Below, one piece after another: positions 44,536 through 54,836 of a stretch of 64,000 bases of DNA (positions are counted from its first letter, which is position 1; each line of letters opens with the position of its first letter). Where the stretch lies: assembly GCA_963921195.1 (NCBI GenBank), contig OY992541.1, positions 16,364,012-16,428,011 on the forward strand. The letters are read 5' to 3'. The position numbers were made by a program, and so were the translations under genes. The notes beneath the pieces were generated by a model. It saw only the letters and a program-made list of their open reading frames with translations. It did not search any database and was not told where the DNA came from. Source of the DNA: Pegoplata infirma. Taxonomy: Eukaryota; Arthropoda; Insecta; Diptera; Anthomyiidae.

Positions 44536-45470
44536 CTAGCTATACCCGGTCCGCGTTGCTGGCCCTAAGAAAAAAAACTGTTTAATATTGCATCTTAATT
44601 TAAATATAGTGTCAGACAAAATTAAAGCACGGGTCCGGGTCCAGTTAGTAACCTTTGGTTCCACCCTCGGTTAGCACTACCCTACGGGAAATGAGGGGTC
44701 GATTGATCCAAAGTGCCAAATATATGATAGGTGAATAATGTACATATCACAAAACTGGTGAAAACCAAAATGTCAATGTAAGTGAAAGTGGTAATTTCGG
44801 TAAAGAAACCAATCCCATGACTATTAAAAAGGTGGCAGAACATTAACGAGTTTAATAATGATATATCAAGTAACTGGAGAAAATATAACATACCACCAAA
44901 GACAATCTTAAAGTACTGGAAACTTTACAGTTGAAGTGGTGACATGATACAGAACAGGTTACAAAATAATAAGATATAAATGAAAAAATGACAATGAGTT
45001 CCGAAAACCCTATCACGTGACTATAAAAATTCGTATTTGTATTGAACTGATTCAAACAGAACCGATTTTGTGGCGGAAGAAAAGGTGACATAACACTGAA
45101 CTAGTTTAAAGAACTGATAAAGTTACTGTTAAAGTGGTGTCAGATCACTGTACTAGCTAAAACCTTTAAAATCTTAGGTTTTCATTCCTTGTATATCGCA
45201 TTGAAATACACTGTGCAACAAACTTAGGGTCGCCGAGTGTAAATTGATTGGGGTAAAAAAAAAATTAAAGCATACCATAAGTAGACCAAAACCCTCAAAG
45301 TGTTTTGAAAGTTTAGCTCGAGATGCTTTTTTTATGGTCCACCAAAGTTTTTAAATTTTGTTTTAAAGGCGTTTGGAATAAGTCCAAAAAAATGTATTAA
45401 ACCTACTTCTGATCTAAATTTGATACATGTTTTCATTAAAATTCGATGGCGGTTCTTTTCTTATAGCATA

Positions 45471-46628
45471 TTAACCCTCTATCTCCCATTTTTAGGGGTC
45501 GTTTTAGTATTTTTTTTTTTTCAACATGCTCATAGAACGCCATTAAATATGCATTTAAAAGGTTAAGATGTTCTACAAAAACTGTCTGGATCATATTTCA
45601 CTAGGGGTTGTAAAATATCAAAAGTTGTTGTGGCATAAGCAAAATGCTTAAAAAAATAATTAAAAAATTATATTTCAAAAATAACTAAAGTTTTATAACT
45701 GAAGTTTTTATTTATTTCGGTTTGAGTCCATATTAATTATTTCTGAGAAATAATTATTTTTGTTGTACAATGAGAAAATCAAAAATTTTAAATTATATTT
45801 CAAAAATTTCTAATTATGTTTCAGAAGTTTCAAATTCTGTTTCAGAAATTTCCATTTACAATACAAAAATTTTTAATTATATTTTAAAAAATTTCTAAAT
45901 ATAATTCAAAATTTTTTAATTATAATTCATAACATAAATTTCCATTTATAATTTAAAAAATTCCAACTATATTTCAGAAATTTCCATTTATATTTCAGAA
46001 ATTTCCATTTATATTTCAGAACTTTCCATTTATGTTGAGAAAGATTTATGTTTTAGAATTTTCCATTTATATTTTAGAAATTTCCATTTATGTTTCAGAA
46101 ATTTCCAATTGTATTTCAATATTTTTTAAATGCTTTTCAGAAAATTCCATTTGTATATCAAAAATTTCCATATATTTATTAAAAAAAATTCCATTTATAT
46201 TTCAGAAACTTCCAATTGTATTTCAGAAACATAAATGGATATTTCTGAAATATAAATATAAAATTCTGAAATATAAATGGAAATTTCTGAAACATAAATA
46301 GAAATTTCTGAAATATAAATGGAAATTTCTGAAATATAATTGGAATTTTTTTAATTATAAATGGAAATTTTTTAATTATAATTGGACATTTTTTAATTAT
46401 ATTTGAAATTTTTGAAATATAATTGAAAATTTCTGAATTATAAATAGAAATTTCTGAAATATAATTGGAAATTTCTGAAATATAATTGGAAATTTTTGAA
46501 ATATAATTGGAAATATCTGAAATATAATTGGAAATTTTTGAAATATAATTTTTATTTTCTGAATAAAATTGGAAATGGTAAAGAACATGTTAACCCTCTA
46601 TCTCCCAGTTTTAGGGGTCATTTTAGTC
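45471..46628. repeat. Direct repeats of about 38 bp flanking a 1.1-kb segment
   Basis: TTAACCCTCTATCTCCCA then TTTTAGGGGTCGTTTTAGT occurs at 45471-45509 and again at about 46590-46628, with two or three differences and the same orientation. Between them lies the inverted satellite-like block 45780-46560. Confidence 0.7.
45780..46560. repeat. Inverted arrays of an ATTTCCATTTATATTTCAGAA unit
   Basis: A unit of 20-23 bp is repeated about 18 times as TTTCCATTTATATTTCAGAA (45785-46225). It then continues in inverse orientation as TTCTGAAATATAAATGGAAA (46228-46560), with the turn near 46228. Frames at 46032-46301, 46397-46588 and 46496-46720 are this repeat. Looser relatives occur at 33960-34800 and 49620-49990 inside the Y copies. 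Confidence 0.85.
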
Positions 46629-46662
46629 CCTTTTTCGTGTTGTTACAAACATCAGCGAAAAC

Positions 46663-47861
46663 TAGAGTTTGCAAAACGATTAAAATCGTAATCGTAATCG
46701 CGATTAATCGCACCAATTAATCGTAATCGTAATCGACAAAAAAATCATGCGATTACGATTAAAAATTTCTATGAAATACACTGTTTTTATAACGAATTTA
46801 AATCAGTTCCAAAATTTTTTGAAACCAATTTTAAAGTTTCTATTAAAATTATTTGTCAAAAAAACTAAATTAGTGTTAAAAACGATTACTTTCGGGACAA
46901 TTTCAAACAAAAATCATTGATTCTGGAATGTTAAGTAGACCGGAAAGTTTTGATGGGTTGACCCATGGTTCATTTAACTTGTTTGCGATTTTTCTTTCCT
47001 TTTCTCGTAAAAGTCATTCAAATTTAAGGTAAAATTTAAATTCTGATCTCAGTAAATTATAAAGAGTTTTGTTTTTAAAATATACTCAAAGGCCTTTGGT
47101 CAACAAATTTGGACATGAAATTTTGTCAAAAACTTAATATTTCCATACTTTGACCGCTGGTTGACTAATGATGCCTTGTAAATTTTTTAAATAAATTTCC
47201 CCACAAGAGCTAACTGGCCATCGGCAGGTATTTTGACACGACCCCGCAGAAATTTTGGTAAACTGGAAGCAGCTTTGAAAAGAAATCATGATCCAAACAG
47301 CGAATCCAAATCAGTCACAGTTTAGAGTACTCTTTAGTAGCAAAGATAAAAAGCTATTAAGACCCAGTAAAATCATGTCACTTTTCAGCGCTGATTGAAG
47401 TACTCTTTGTAAAGTTTATTTAACCGCAATAAAGATGTAAGAAAATCTAGTATTTTTCTCCAAAAATCTTTTTGATCATTTAAAAAGAGTTAAAGATGTC
47501 AAAAATTAAAGTATGTATGAAATTTTATCAACAATGAATTTTAATTATAAGTTTAAAAAAAAATCTTAACTAAAAATTCTCAAGGGCGCTCGAGCGCAAT
47601 GATATACTAAAAAAAGAGACCGTGGTGCTAAAATCTCGAATAATTTTTACTGGGAAAGTTCGAAAGCTGTTAATTTTATTTCTTAAAAATAACAGTTTTT
47701 GTTCCTAAAAATACGTTCTAAAATGTAAATTTCAAAAGATTTTTTTAAAGATATTGCAACTCAAATTATTTAAAAAATTCGATTAATCGTAATCGCGATT
47801 AACGGCAATTTTTTTAATCGTAATCGCGATTATGAAATATCTCGATTATTTGCAAACTCTA
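46663..47861. mobile_element. hAT-like element with TAATCGTAATCGCGATTA arrays
   Basis: TAGAGTTTGCAAAACGATTA at the left, the inverse AATCTCGA-type zone and TTATTTGCAAACTCTA at the right. The octamer GCGAAAAC flanks it (46655-46662 and 47862-47869). Subterminal zones are made of ATCGTAATCGCGATTAATCG units on both sides. The 1.2 kb holds no transposase. Confidence 0.85.
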
Positions 47862-47869
47862 GCGAAAAC

Positions 47870-48650
47870 CCATTGTTCCTGTACTCCATATGTTGGGGGC
47901 AAAAAGTTTTGAAATAGAGAAAAGACCAATTGAATTTCAAAAAAGCCAAATTGAAATACAAAAAAGCCCAATTGAATTTCGGTAAAATAAAAAAACTCAT
48001 AGCAATTGATAAAAAATCAACCTGTGTATATTCAGCAGAGGCTCTTATTAAAAAAATCAGTAAATAAGTAAAGCTGTTTGGTGTTTTCCACACAAAAGGC
48101 ATACACTTTTGGTTTGATTTTACATACTTTCTCGTTAAAATCTTTAAATTGAATTTTAATTTAGAACCATGATTTTATGGGAACATTTTTTTAGAATTTT
48201 TCGTAGATTACGTTTCTGATATAATCTTGGTAAACCAAAACATTGACCCATCCCATTAAACATATTTTTAAAACTAAATTTCTTACATAAAAAACTATGT
48301 ATATTTTAAAAATTGAATTATTCTAAAAAGTAACTAACATAAAATAAATCTAAAATAAATTTAAAAGTTATTTTTATATGTTTCCTTTTATGATTAAATA
48401 TTTTCCAAAACTTAATTTATGTTTGTACTCATAAGTATATTTATGTATACCTTATTAAATTACAGTCCACTATTTTTTTGTTAATTTGTAAGGTATATTT
48501 CATATACCTTACTAAATTAAAATTGTTACCTTGAATTAAATATTTATATTATTTATGAAAAAAAAAAAAAATTTAAAAATGAACTTGTTAGCAATGTACT
48601 TAAATAGCATATTCTTCGTTAGTATCATGATATGTTCAATTAGACCAGTA
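47870..48650. other. AT-rich interior of the TA-target element
   Basis: A short repeat of AAAAGCCCAATTGAATTTC and variants at 47925-47985, then plain AT-rich DNA. The minus frame 47830-48102 is not supported as a gene. Confidence 0.4.
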
Positions 48651-50311
48651 TAGTGATGTGTCACTAAACTGAAAGTTTTGAACTATTTATGAAACATATC
48701 ACAAGGCGACTGCTTTTTGATGTGTTCAATGTAAATTATTTTTCTTCAGTCCCGTGGTATGTCTCCTTTAACCAGTCAAGTGATATATTTGTTCATGGTA
48801 GTCCTCCGACATATCATTGGACTGCTCTAAGAGAACATATCACTGGACTGAATAAAAATAATTCATATAAAACCTGTCTTCTTTTAGTCACCACGTGCCA
48901 TGTGTGAAACCACTTTTGTATATGATAATTTTAACTTGTTCTAATGCATGTTTACTTAAACCTCTCCGGTGGTGTGTCATCTTTGACAATCTCTGTGACA
49001 TAGCACGAGGAGCACAAATAGTAGAAATTGCCCCCTCCTAGGACAACCCCATGTTAAAGTGACCAGTCTCTTACAAAGGAAAGAACCAAATCAGGGACAG
49101 GTTACTGCCACAAAGTTCCAGTCACGTGACTAACTCCGTGACTGGTTCGTTTCCCGTAGGGTATCTATAGAGAAATCTCAACAAAATCGGTTCAGCCGTT
49201 TTTGCGTGATTTCGAAACAGACAGACATAACGTTAGGGGCGTGTCATTAAACGCATTTTTATCGAATCGTGATAATCTAAAGTTCCATGCTGCATCCTCG
49301 ATTAGTACTATCTGTGCGGCAAATTTCATTGACATCAGTTTTGCCGTTTCTGTGTGATTGCGAAAGAGGAGGAAATAACTTTTTATTTATGACAAACGGG
49401 TGTGACATTTTATACCCTTTTGCTGAATCGCGCTCTATATATGACCTACTGTTCTCGGTCGGTTAGTTCTATCTAGGGTTGCCATTTCCTTTTTGAGAAA
49501 AAGAGGACGTCAACCTCAAAAAAGGAGGACATTTGGCCCAGAAAAGAGGACAATTTTTGTTTATAAATTAAAAATCAACAAAGCTATACAAATAAATGGT
49601 ATTTTTAGTATTAGGAAAACAATTTTTATTTCCACTTATAATAGAAAAATTTTCCAGCATATTTTGAGAAAGATTATTCTGAAATATTTTTAATTATATT
49701 TAAAAAATTTCTATATATAATTCAAAAATGATTAATTTTATATCAGAATTTTCTATTTGTATTTAAAAATGTTCTAAATGCTTATCAGAAAATTCAATTT
49801 GTATATCAACAATTTCCATTTTCATTTCAAAATATCTTTATGCTTTTCAGAAAATTCCATTTGTTTTTTAAAGATTTTGGAAAGGTGCTTGGAAAATTTT
49901 GAAATAAAAATATTAATTTTTGAAATGTATTTGGAATTTTCTGAGAAGTATTCAGAAGTTTTTGAAATATATGTAAATGCAAATTCTGATAAGTTTTTAT
50001 TAAAAAATAGAAATTGTTTTATTTGACCTTCAAAATATTATATTTTAAGTTTATTCTAGCTCGAGGTCATTATTTCCTTTACTAATTAAAGCTTTAATAT
50101 TCTCATACTTAGAATAATTTTCAAAAAAATATATTTTTCTGTTTTAAATTTATGTATGTTGGTCATTTTTACAGGACTTAGTCGACACATGTTTTGTCAG
50201 ATTCCATTGTCAAGACTATTAAACAAATAAAAAAACCATATACTGCAAGTAGCCAAGGGAATTATAAATCGCTAATATTCAAACAAAAATATTAATACAT
50301 ATTCAGCTCTA

Positions 50312-51405
50312 CCAGGGCCGCTTTAAGGTATGTCGGGGCCCTGGGCACACAAGAAATTGGGGACCGCTGGAAAGAAAAATTCGCATGACAAAAAAAAAAA
50401 TTATGTTGGTACAAATAAAAACTCATGTTATTACCAGTTTTAAGACAAAGTAACTAAAACAAAAAATTTGGTTAGGGATATTCTAGCTCAAGGTAATTTT
50501 TCTTTACTTAATAAAACCATGATATTTGCGTAGAACAATTTAGTTTTAATGAGACCTTTTATATCTTAGAATCTGAGACTTTTTTTCCATACTAAAGATA
50601 TACCAGAATCTGAAACTTTTTCTATACGAAAAATGTCGTAAATCTGAAACTTTTTCGATATGAAAAATGTCACAGGATCTTAATTTTTTTCTATATGAAA
50701 AATGTTTCAGAATCTGTGACAATTATTTTACGAAAAATGTTTTAGAATCTGAGAATATTTTTGTACAAAAAATGTCTCCGTATTTAAGATTTTTTTATAG
50801 GAAAAACGTCTCAGCTCTAAGACTCCTGAATTCGAAAAATGTCTCGGAATCTGAGACTTTTTCTATACAAAAAAATGTTTTAGAAACATGTCTCAGCATC
50901 CGAGACTTTTTCTATACGAAACATGTCTCAGAATCTGATACTTTTCCTATCCGAAACATGTTTTAGAATCTAAGATTTTTCTATGCGAAAAACGTCTCAG
51001 AATATAAGACTTTTTCTATACAAAAAATCTTATCTATACAAAAAATGTCTCAGAATCTGAGACTTTTTCTATATGAAAAAATTACTCCGAATCTCCGACT
51101 TTTTCTATACGAAAAATTCCTTAGAATTTGCGACTTTTTCTAATCGAGAAAATGTTTCAGAATCTGAGACTTTTTCTATACAAAAAATTTCTTTGAATTA
51201 GAGACTTTTGATATTGGACAAATTTCAGATGTATAAGAAAAATCTGTTAGATTCTGAGAAATTTTCTGAAAGAAAATGTGAAATTTTCTTTAAAAGCAAA
51301 ATAAAAAAAAAATGTTGCTTCATTTTCGTATTAGCGAATTTATTGGGTTTTCGGGGCCTCCGTAGGTCGGGGTCCCTGGGAACGTGCCCAGTGTGCCCTA
51401 ATGGT
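50312..51405. mobile_element. Inserted element with GGGGCCCTGGGCAC ends
   Basis: CAGGGCCGCTTTAAGG with GTCGGGGCCCTGGGCACAC at the left, and GTCGGGGTCCCTGGGAACGT then GCCCAGTGTGCCCTA at the right. It is absent from Y1 at the equivalent site. The GC-rich ends are of a form common in hAT elements, but a duplication was not identified. The interior is mostly a minisatellite. Confidence 0.55.
50560..51215 (+). repeat. Minisatellite, unit about 32-35 bp
   Basis: TCAGAATCTGAGACTTTTTC followed by TATACGAAAAATG and close variants repeats about 19 times with point changes and small indels. GAATCTGA includes a short dyad. Plus frames at 50667-50966 and 51208-51408 read through it and are not genes. Confidence 0.9.
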
Positions 51406-51562
51406 TAAAAAAATTGCTCAATCTCTAAGTAAGTAAGATAACGATCGTCAAATAACCAACATGATCATGATCTTACTAAGAGATTGTACAATTTTCTTCT
51501 TCTAATTCTCAATGAATGAAGAGTTGAATATGAATTAATAATTTTTGTTAGCTTTTTGCCAT

Positions 51563-51911
51563 CCCGTGTAAAAAAATAATTATATCAAAACATATCTCCT
51601 TTGATAAAAACATATATGGATCATATATAAATGGATCTAATCAGATCTACTCCATATATATTCATATCTGCTTCAGATATGTTTTGATCCGTAAATTGAG
51701 TCTATCTGATAATTTTACATATATCAACATATCTGAAAATGTGTGATCATATATGCCATATATGCCAGATAGACTCAATTTACGGATCAAAACATATCTG
51801 AAGCAGATATGAATATATATGGAGTAGATCTGATTAGATCTATTTATATATGATTCATATATGTTTTTATCAAAGGAGATATGTTTTGATATAATTATTT
51901 TTTTACACGGG
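51563..51911. mobile_element. Near-perfect 349-bp palindromic MITE
   Basis: CCCGTGTAAAAAAATAATTA at the left; the right end is its inverse. Arms of about 150 bp pair almost without mismatch: TCCGTAAATTGAGTCTATCT against AGATAGACTCAATTTACGGA, and AAAACATATCTCCTTTGATA against TATCAAAGGAGATATGTTTT. AT flanks both sides. Y1 (about 35250) is uninterrupted at the matching place. The end form CCCG resembles the MITE at 16539. Confidence 0.85.
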
Positions 51912-52385
51912 ATAAAAAAGTTGACATTATTGCTGATAAGCTAAAATACAGCCAATAATTCAAAAGTTTAGAAGCAATAAAAAAATTATGGGGGAAAGTT
52001 CAAAAAGTAGGACAACCCCGGACACTTTCCAAAAAAGAAGTAGGACTGCCCCGGACGCCTTAAAAAAGAGGACGGTGTCCGGGGAAAAGAGGACGGATGG
52101 CAACCCTAGTTCTATCAGTAGTGACAGATTCGGCTTATCCGTTTTTGCGTGATTTCAAAACAGACAAATATAACGTTCAGTATAAAACAAAGGGGCGTGG
52201 CAATTAACGCCGCTTTGTTTAATCGTGGTCAGTATAGTACAAAGGGCGTTGCAATTTTGTTACATTTTTCCAATAACGATCTTATATGGCCTACATATGC
52301 ACTTAGTTAGCACTGTATGTAGTCAAGAGAATCGATTCAGCTGATTTTGCGTGATTGCGAAACAGGCAGACAACGTCCAGTATAG

Positions 52386-53130
52386 TACAAAGGGGCGTGG
52401 CATTTTACGCCCCTTTTTCCAATCGTAGTATAACATGGCCTATAGTTCCGCACTCGGTTAACACTATCAGTGCTGAAAATTTAATTAAAATCGAATCAAC
52501 AGTTTTTGATTTATTGCGGAGATTGCAGAAATAACATTCATTTCAATACAAAGGGGCATGGCATTTTACGCCCATTTGTCCGATCACGCTCTAATTTAGC
52601 ACATAGTTAGTACTTGGTAAGTACTATCGTTGGTTTATATTTCATCAAAATCGGTCCATCTGTTTTTTATATATAGATGTCATTAGTGGTGAAATGTAAA
52701 AATTCAATTTTGCCCACCCCTCCGCCAACAGGCAAAAAAGCATGGCATTTTACGCCCATTACAAAGTACAAAGGGGCGTGGCATTTTGCGCCCCTTTTTC
52801 CAATCGTAGTATAACATGGCCTATAGTTCCGCACTCGGTTAACACTATCAGTGCTAAAAATTTAATTAAAATCGAATCAACAGTTTTTGCGTTATTTCGG
52901 AGCATGCAGAAATAACATTCAATTCAATACAAAGGGACATGGAATTTTACGCCCATTTGTCCGATCACGCTCTAATTTAGCATATAGTTAGTACTCGGTT
53001 AGTACTATTTTTGGTTTAAATTTCATCAAAATCGGTCCATCCGTTTTTATATATAGATGTCATTAGTGGTGTAATGTAAAAATTGGATTTTGCCCCGCCC
53101 CTCCGCCCACACGCAAAAAATCAAAAATCT
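52386..53130 (+). repeat. Tandem duplication of about 382 bp in Helitron 3
   Basis: The segment from ACAAAGGGGCGTGGCATTTT through AACATGGCCTATAGTTCCGC, TTTGTCCGATCACGCTCTAA and GATGTCATTAGTGGTG to the CCTCCGCCAACAGGCAAAA block is repeated from about 52768 with few differences. Confidence 0.8.
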
Positions 53131-53220
53131 GACCGCACAGTGTTACTCCCCAGGCTATTTTGAATATTCCCTGAAAATTTCATCAAGATCGGTCCAGCCG
53201 TTTTCGAGTCCATACGGAAC

Positions 53221-53286
53221 ATACATACATACATACATACATACACACATCCATTTTTATATATATAGATAGATAGATAAGATAGA
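53221..53286. repeat. Simple repeats at the Helitron 3 5' end
   Basis: (CATA)n at 53219-53244, then (TA)n and (GATA)n up to the boundary. On the minus strand this is the TCTATC-type 5' start shared with Helitrons 1 and 2. Confidence 0.85.
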
Positions 53287-53442
53287 TTATGTTTTGTCTA
53301 ATGCGCATGCATAATAACATAAATTCATAATAAATATTTAGTGAAATATGTTAAAAACTTAGAGTGTGTTTTTCTCCTGTTATCAAAAAATAGAGTTAAC
53401 TAGTTTTTTCATACGGCCACAGAAATATACATTTTTTTTTAT
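53287..53442. other. AT-rich DNA, outer part of the K right arm
   Basis: TTATGTTTTGTCTAATGCGC, then AGAGTTAACTAGTTTTTTCA with TACGGCCACAGAAAT, the inverse of 32391-32424. Confidence 0.4.
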
Positions 53443-53865
53443 TCATTCCAAAATTAGGTATGGAGGTTTTGGGAATAATTTTGGGCCCAATACAAATAGT
53501 CCTACCACGAAATTATACCAAAAGAAAGGTCACATCCTCAGGAAGACATTGAACATGTGTGAAAAGTTCCTACGTCTCTATTCTTTAAAACAAGTAAATT
53601 TACATTTTATTTTATTTTTATCTCATTACAAAATTGAGTATGGAGGTTCTGGGAAGGATTTTGGGCCCAATACAAATAGTCCGACCACAAAATTTTACCA
53701 AAAGAAAGGTAACATCCTCAGGAAGACATTGGACATGCGTGAAAAGTTCCTACGTCTCTATTCTTTTAAAAAAAAAAATACATTTAATTTTTGTTTTAAC
53801 TCATTGCAAAATTGGGTATGGAGGTTCTGGGGGAGGATTTTGGGCCCAATACAAATATTGCGATA
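53443..53865 (+). repeat. Three tandem units of about 179 bp
   Basis: GTATGGAGGTT lies at about 53458, 53638 and 53815, each followed by TTTTGGGCCCAATACAAATA. Two units continue with ACCAAAAGAAAGGT, CACATCCTCAGGAAGACATT and AAAAGTTCCTACGTCTCTAT. The third is cut after the first block. A 166-residue plus frame (53366-53866) arises because the unit length is near a multiple of three. It is repeat sequence, not a gene. Confidence 0.85.
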
Positions 53866-54425
53866 GGTTCTAGATATTTTTTTATTAAGGAGTTTACAAA
53901 AAAATTTGGAGTTTTTTTTTACAGAACTTCTGGGAGGGACATCTTGCCTTCTAGGAATTATCAGTGAGCCAAATGAATACTCAATGTAGACTAAGGTATC
54001 AGGAAGACATTGGCATTGCGTGCATACTCTAATAGGCTCTAGGTATTTTTTTATTAACGAGTTTACAAAAAAATTTAGATTTTTTTTCCCCCTGAACTTC
54101 TGTGAGGGACATCTGGCGTTCTAGGAATTATCAGTGAGCCAAATGAATACTCAATGTAGATTAAGGTATCAGGAAGACATTGACATTAATAAGCTCTAGG
54201 TATTTTTTTATTATCGAGTTTACAAAAAAAATTTGATTTTTTTTCATTGAACTTTTGGGAGGGACATCTTTCGTTCTAGGAATTATCAGTGAGTCAAATG
54301 TATACTGAATGTATGTAGAATAAGGTATTAGGAAGACATTGACATTGCGTGCATAACCTAATAGTCTCTAGGAATTTTTTTATTAACAAATTTACAAGAA
54401 ATTTTGATTTTTTTTCACTGAATTA
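53866..54425 (-). repeat. Z tandem array, left (about 3.3 units)
   Basis: Units of about 155-170 bp read TAGGTATTTTTTTATTAACG, CTGAACTTCTGGGAGGGACA, CTAGGAATTATCAGTGAGCC, ACTCAATGTAGATTAAGGTA and TCAGGAAGACATTG. The CTAGGAATTATC landmark is at about 53951, 54121 and 54276. The right array (57681-61740) has the same unit in inverse orientation. Confidence 0.85.
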
Positions 54426-54836
54426 ATTCGTGGCTATTTTTCGTGGCTAACTGAGCGCACCAAAAAATACAACCGTGCAGTTTATTTACTAGAGAAAACA
54501 TTTTTATCCCACTAAAAAATTCAACTAAGGATACAATCAAAAATTTTGTTTTTATTCATAAAAATAAATGTTGTATTTCATTTTCCGATTGCAAAGCACA
54601 TAGGCCACTGCTCTCCTTCTTTTAGGCCTCTTTTCTTTCTTTCACAACTTTTCAATTCACATGAATTTTTCCAAATCACATGAAGTCGAATTCGGCTTTC
54701 TAAAATTAAATTAAAATTATAACGAAAATAGTACATTTGTTTTACATTCCCAAAAATTTTTTATGTGAAACAAAACGAATAAAAATTTTCGAAAGCAAAA
54801 TCTACACTCAAAATAATAACACAGTTAGTTTAAACT
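54426..54836. other. AT-rich DNA between the Z array and the hAT-like element
   Basis: AATTCGTGGCTATTTTTCGT then GGCTAACTGAGCGCAC near 54424 recurs at 62277-62312, so it is part of a repeat. TACACTCAAAATAATAACAC at 54804 resembles a V left end. The rest is unassigned. Confidence 0.45.

Larger units (their letters stand above)
44680..49161. mobile_element. TA-target element with CCCTACGGGAAA ends
   Basis: CCCTACGGGAAATGAGG at the left, the inverse TTCGTTTCCCGTAGGG at the right, TA on both sides. Removal restores the Helitron phrase TTAGCACTATCTATAGAG. ATATCAC/GTGATAT, AACTGGAG and CCAGTCAAGTGATATA motifs are scattered through 44720-45160 and 48650-49140. It holds other repeats. The frame at 48689-48907 is motif-rich and not a recognisable gene. 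Confidence 0.65.
49474..52108 (+). mobile_element. Y2: complete hAT-like element with TAGGGTTGCCAT ends
   Basis: TAGGGTTGCCATTTCC at the left and GGACGGATGGCAACCCTA at the right, flanked by GTTCTATC (49466-49473 and 52109-52116). GAGGAC-rich subterminal zones (AAAAGAGGACGTCAACCTC and CGGACACTTTCC with AGAGGACGGTGTCCGG). It carries an insert around 50310-51405 and the palindromic MITE 51563-51911. No transposase. Confidence 0.85.
44536..53286 (-). mobile_element. Helitron 3, non-autonomous, with large insertions
   Basis: The minus-strand 3' end is CAGCAACGCGGACCGGGTAT then AGCTAG, followed by T. The 5' end starts TCTATCTTATCTATCTATCT (53286) after A. Body segments lie at 44540-44677, 49164-49465 and 52117-53286, with blocks such as GGGGCGTGGCATTTTACGCC and ATCGGTCCATCCGTTTTT. 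It abuts Helitron 2 with no intervening base. Insertions: the TA element 44680-49161 and hAT-like Y2. Confidence 0.75.
32391..53430. mobile_element. Probable foldback K, loop and right arm filled by insertions
   Basis: ATTTCTGTGGCCGTACGAAA followed by AACTAGTTAACTCC at 32391 is inversely matched by GAGTTAACTAGTTTTTTCAT followed by ACGGCCACAGAAAT ending near 53430. The left arm (to about 32850) and the right arm (43262-43594 plus 53287-53430) share TAGTTAACTCC and AAGATAACT blocks. The loop is the broken X2 element. The arms are diverged, so this is an inference from ordered matches. Confidence 0.45.

Noticed and set aside
45209..45230. Left end of a second CACTGTGC foldback
   Set aside because: CACTGTGCAACAAACTTAGG resembles the end at 28809, but no inverse partner end or TTA duplication was found downstream.
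50667..50966. Plus-strand frame rich in SESETF-like peptides
   Set aside because: Translation of the 32-35-bp minisatellite.
53366..53866. Open frame of 166 codons with repeated peptide blocks
   Set aside because: It is produced by three tandem units of about 179 bp. The repeats, not selection for coding, keep it open.
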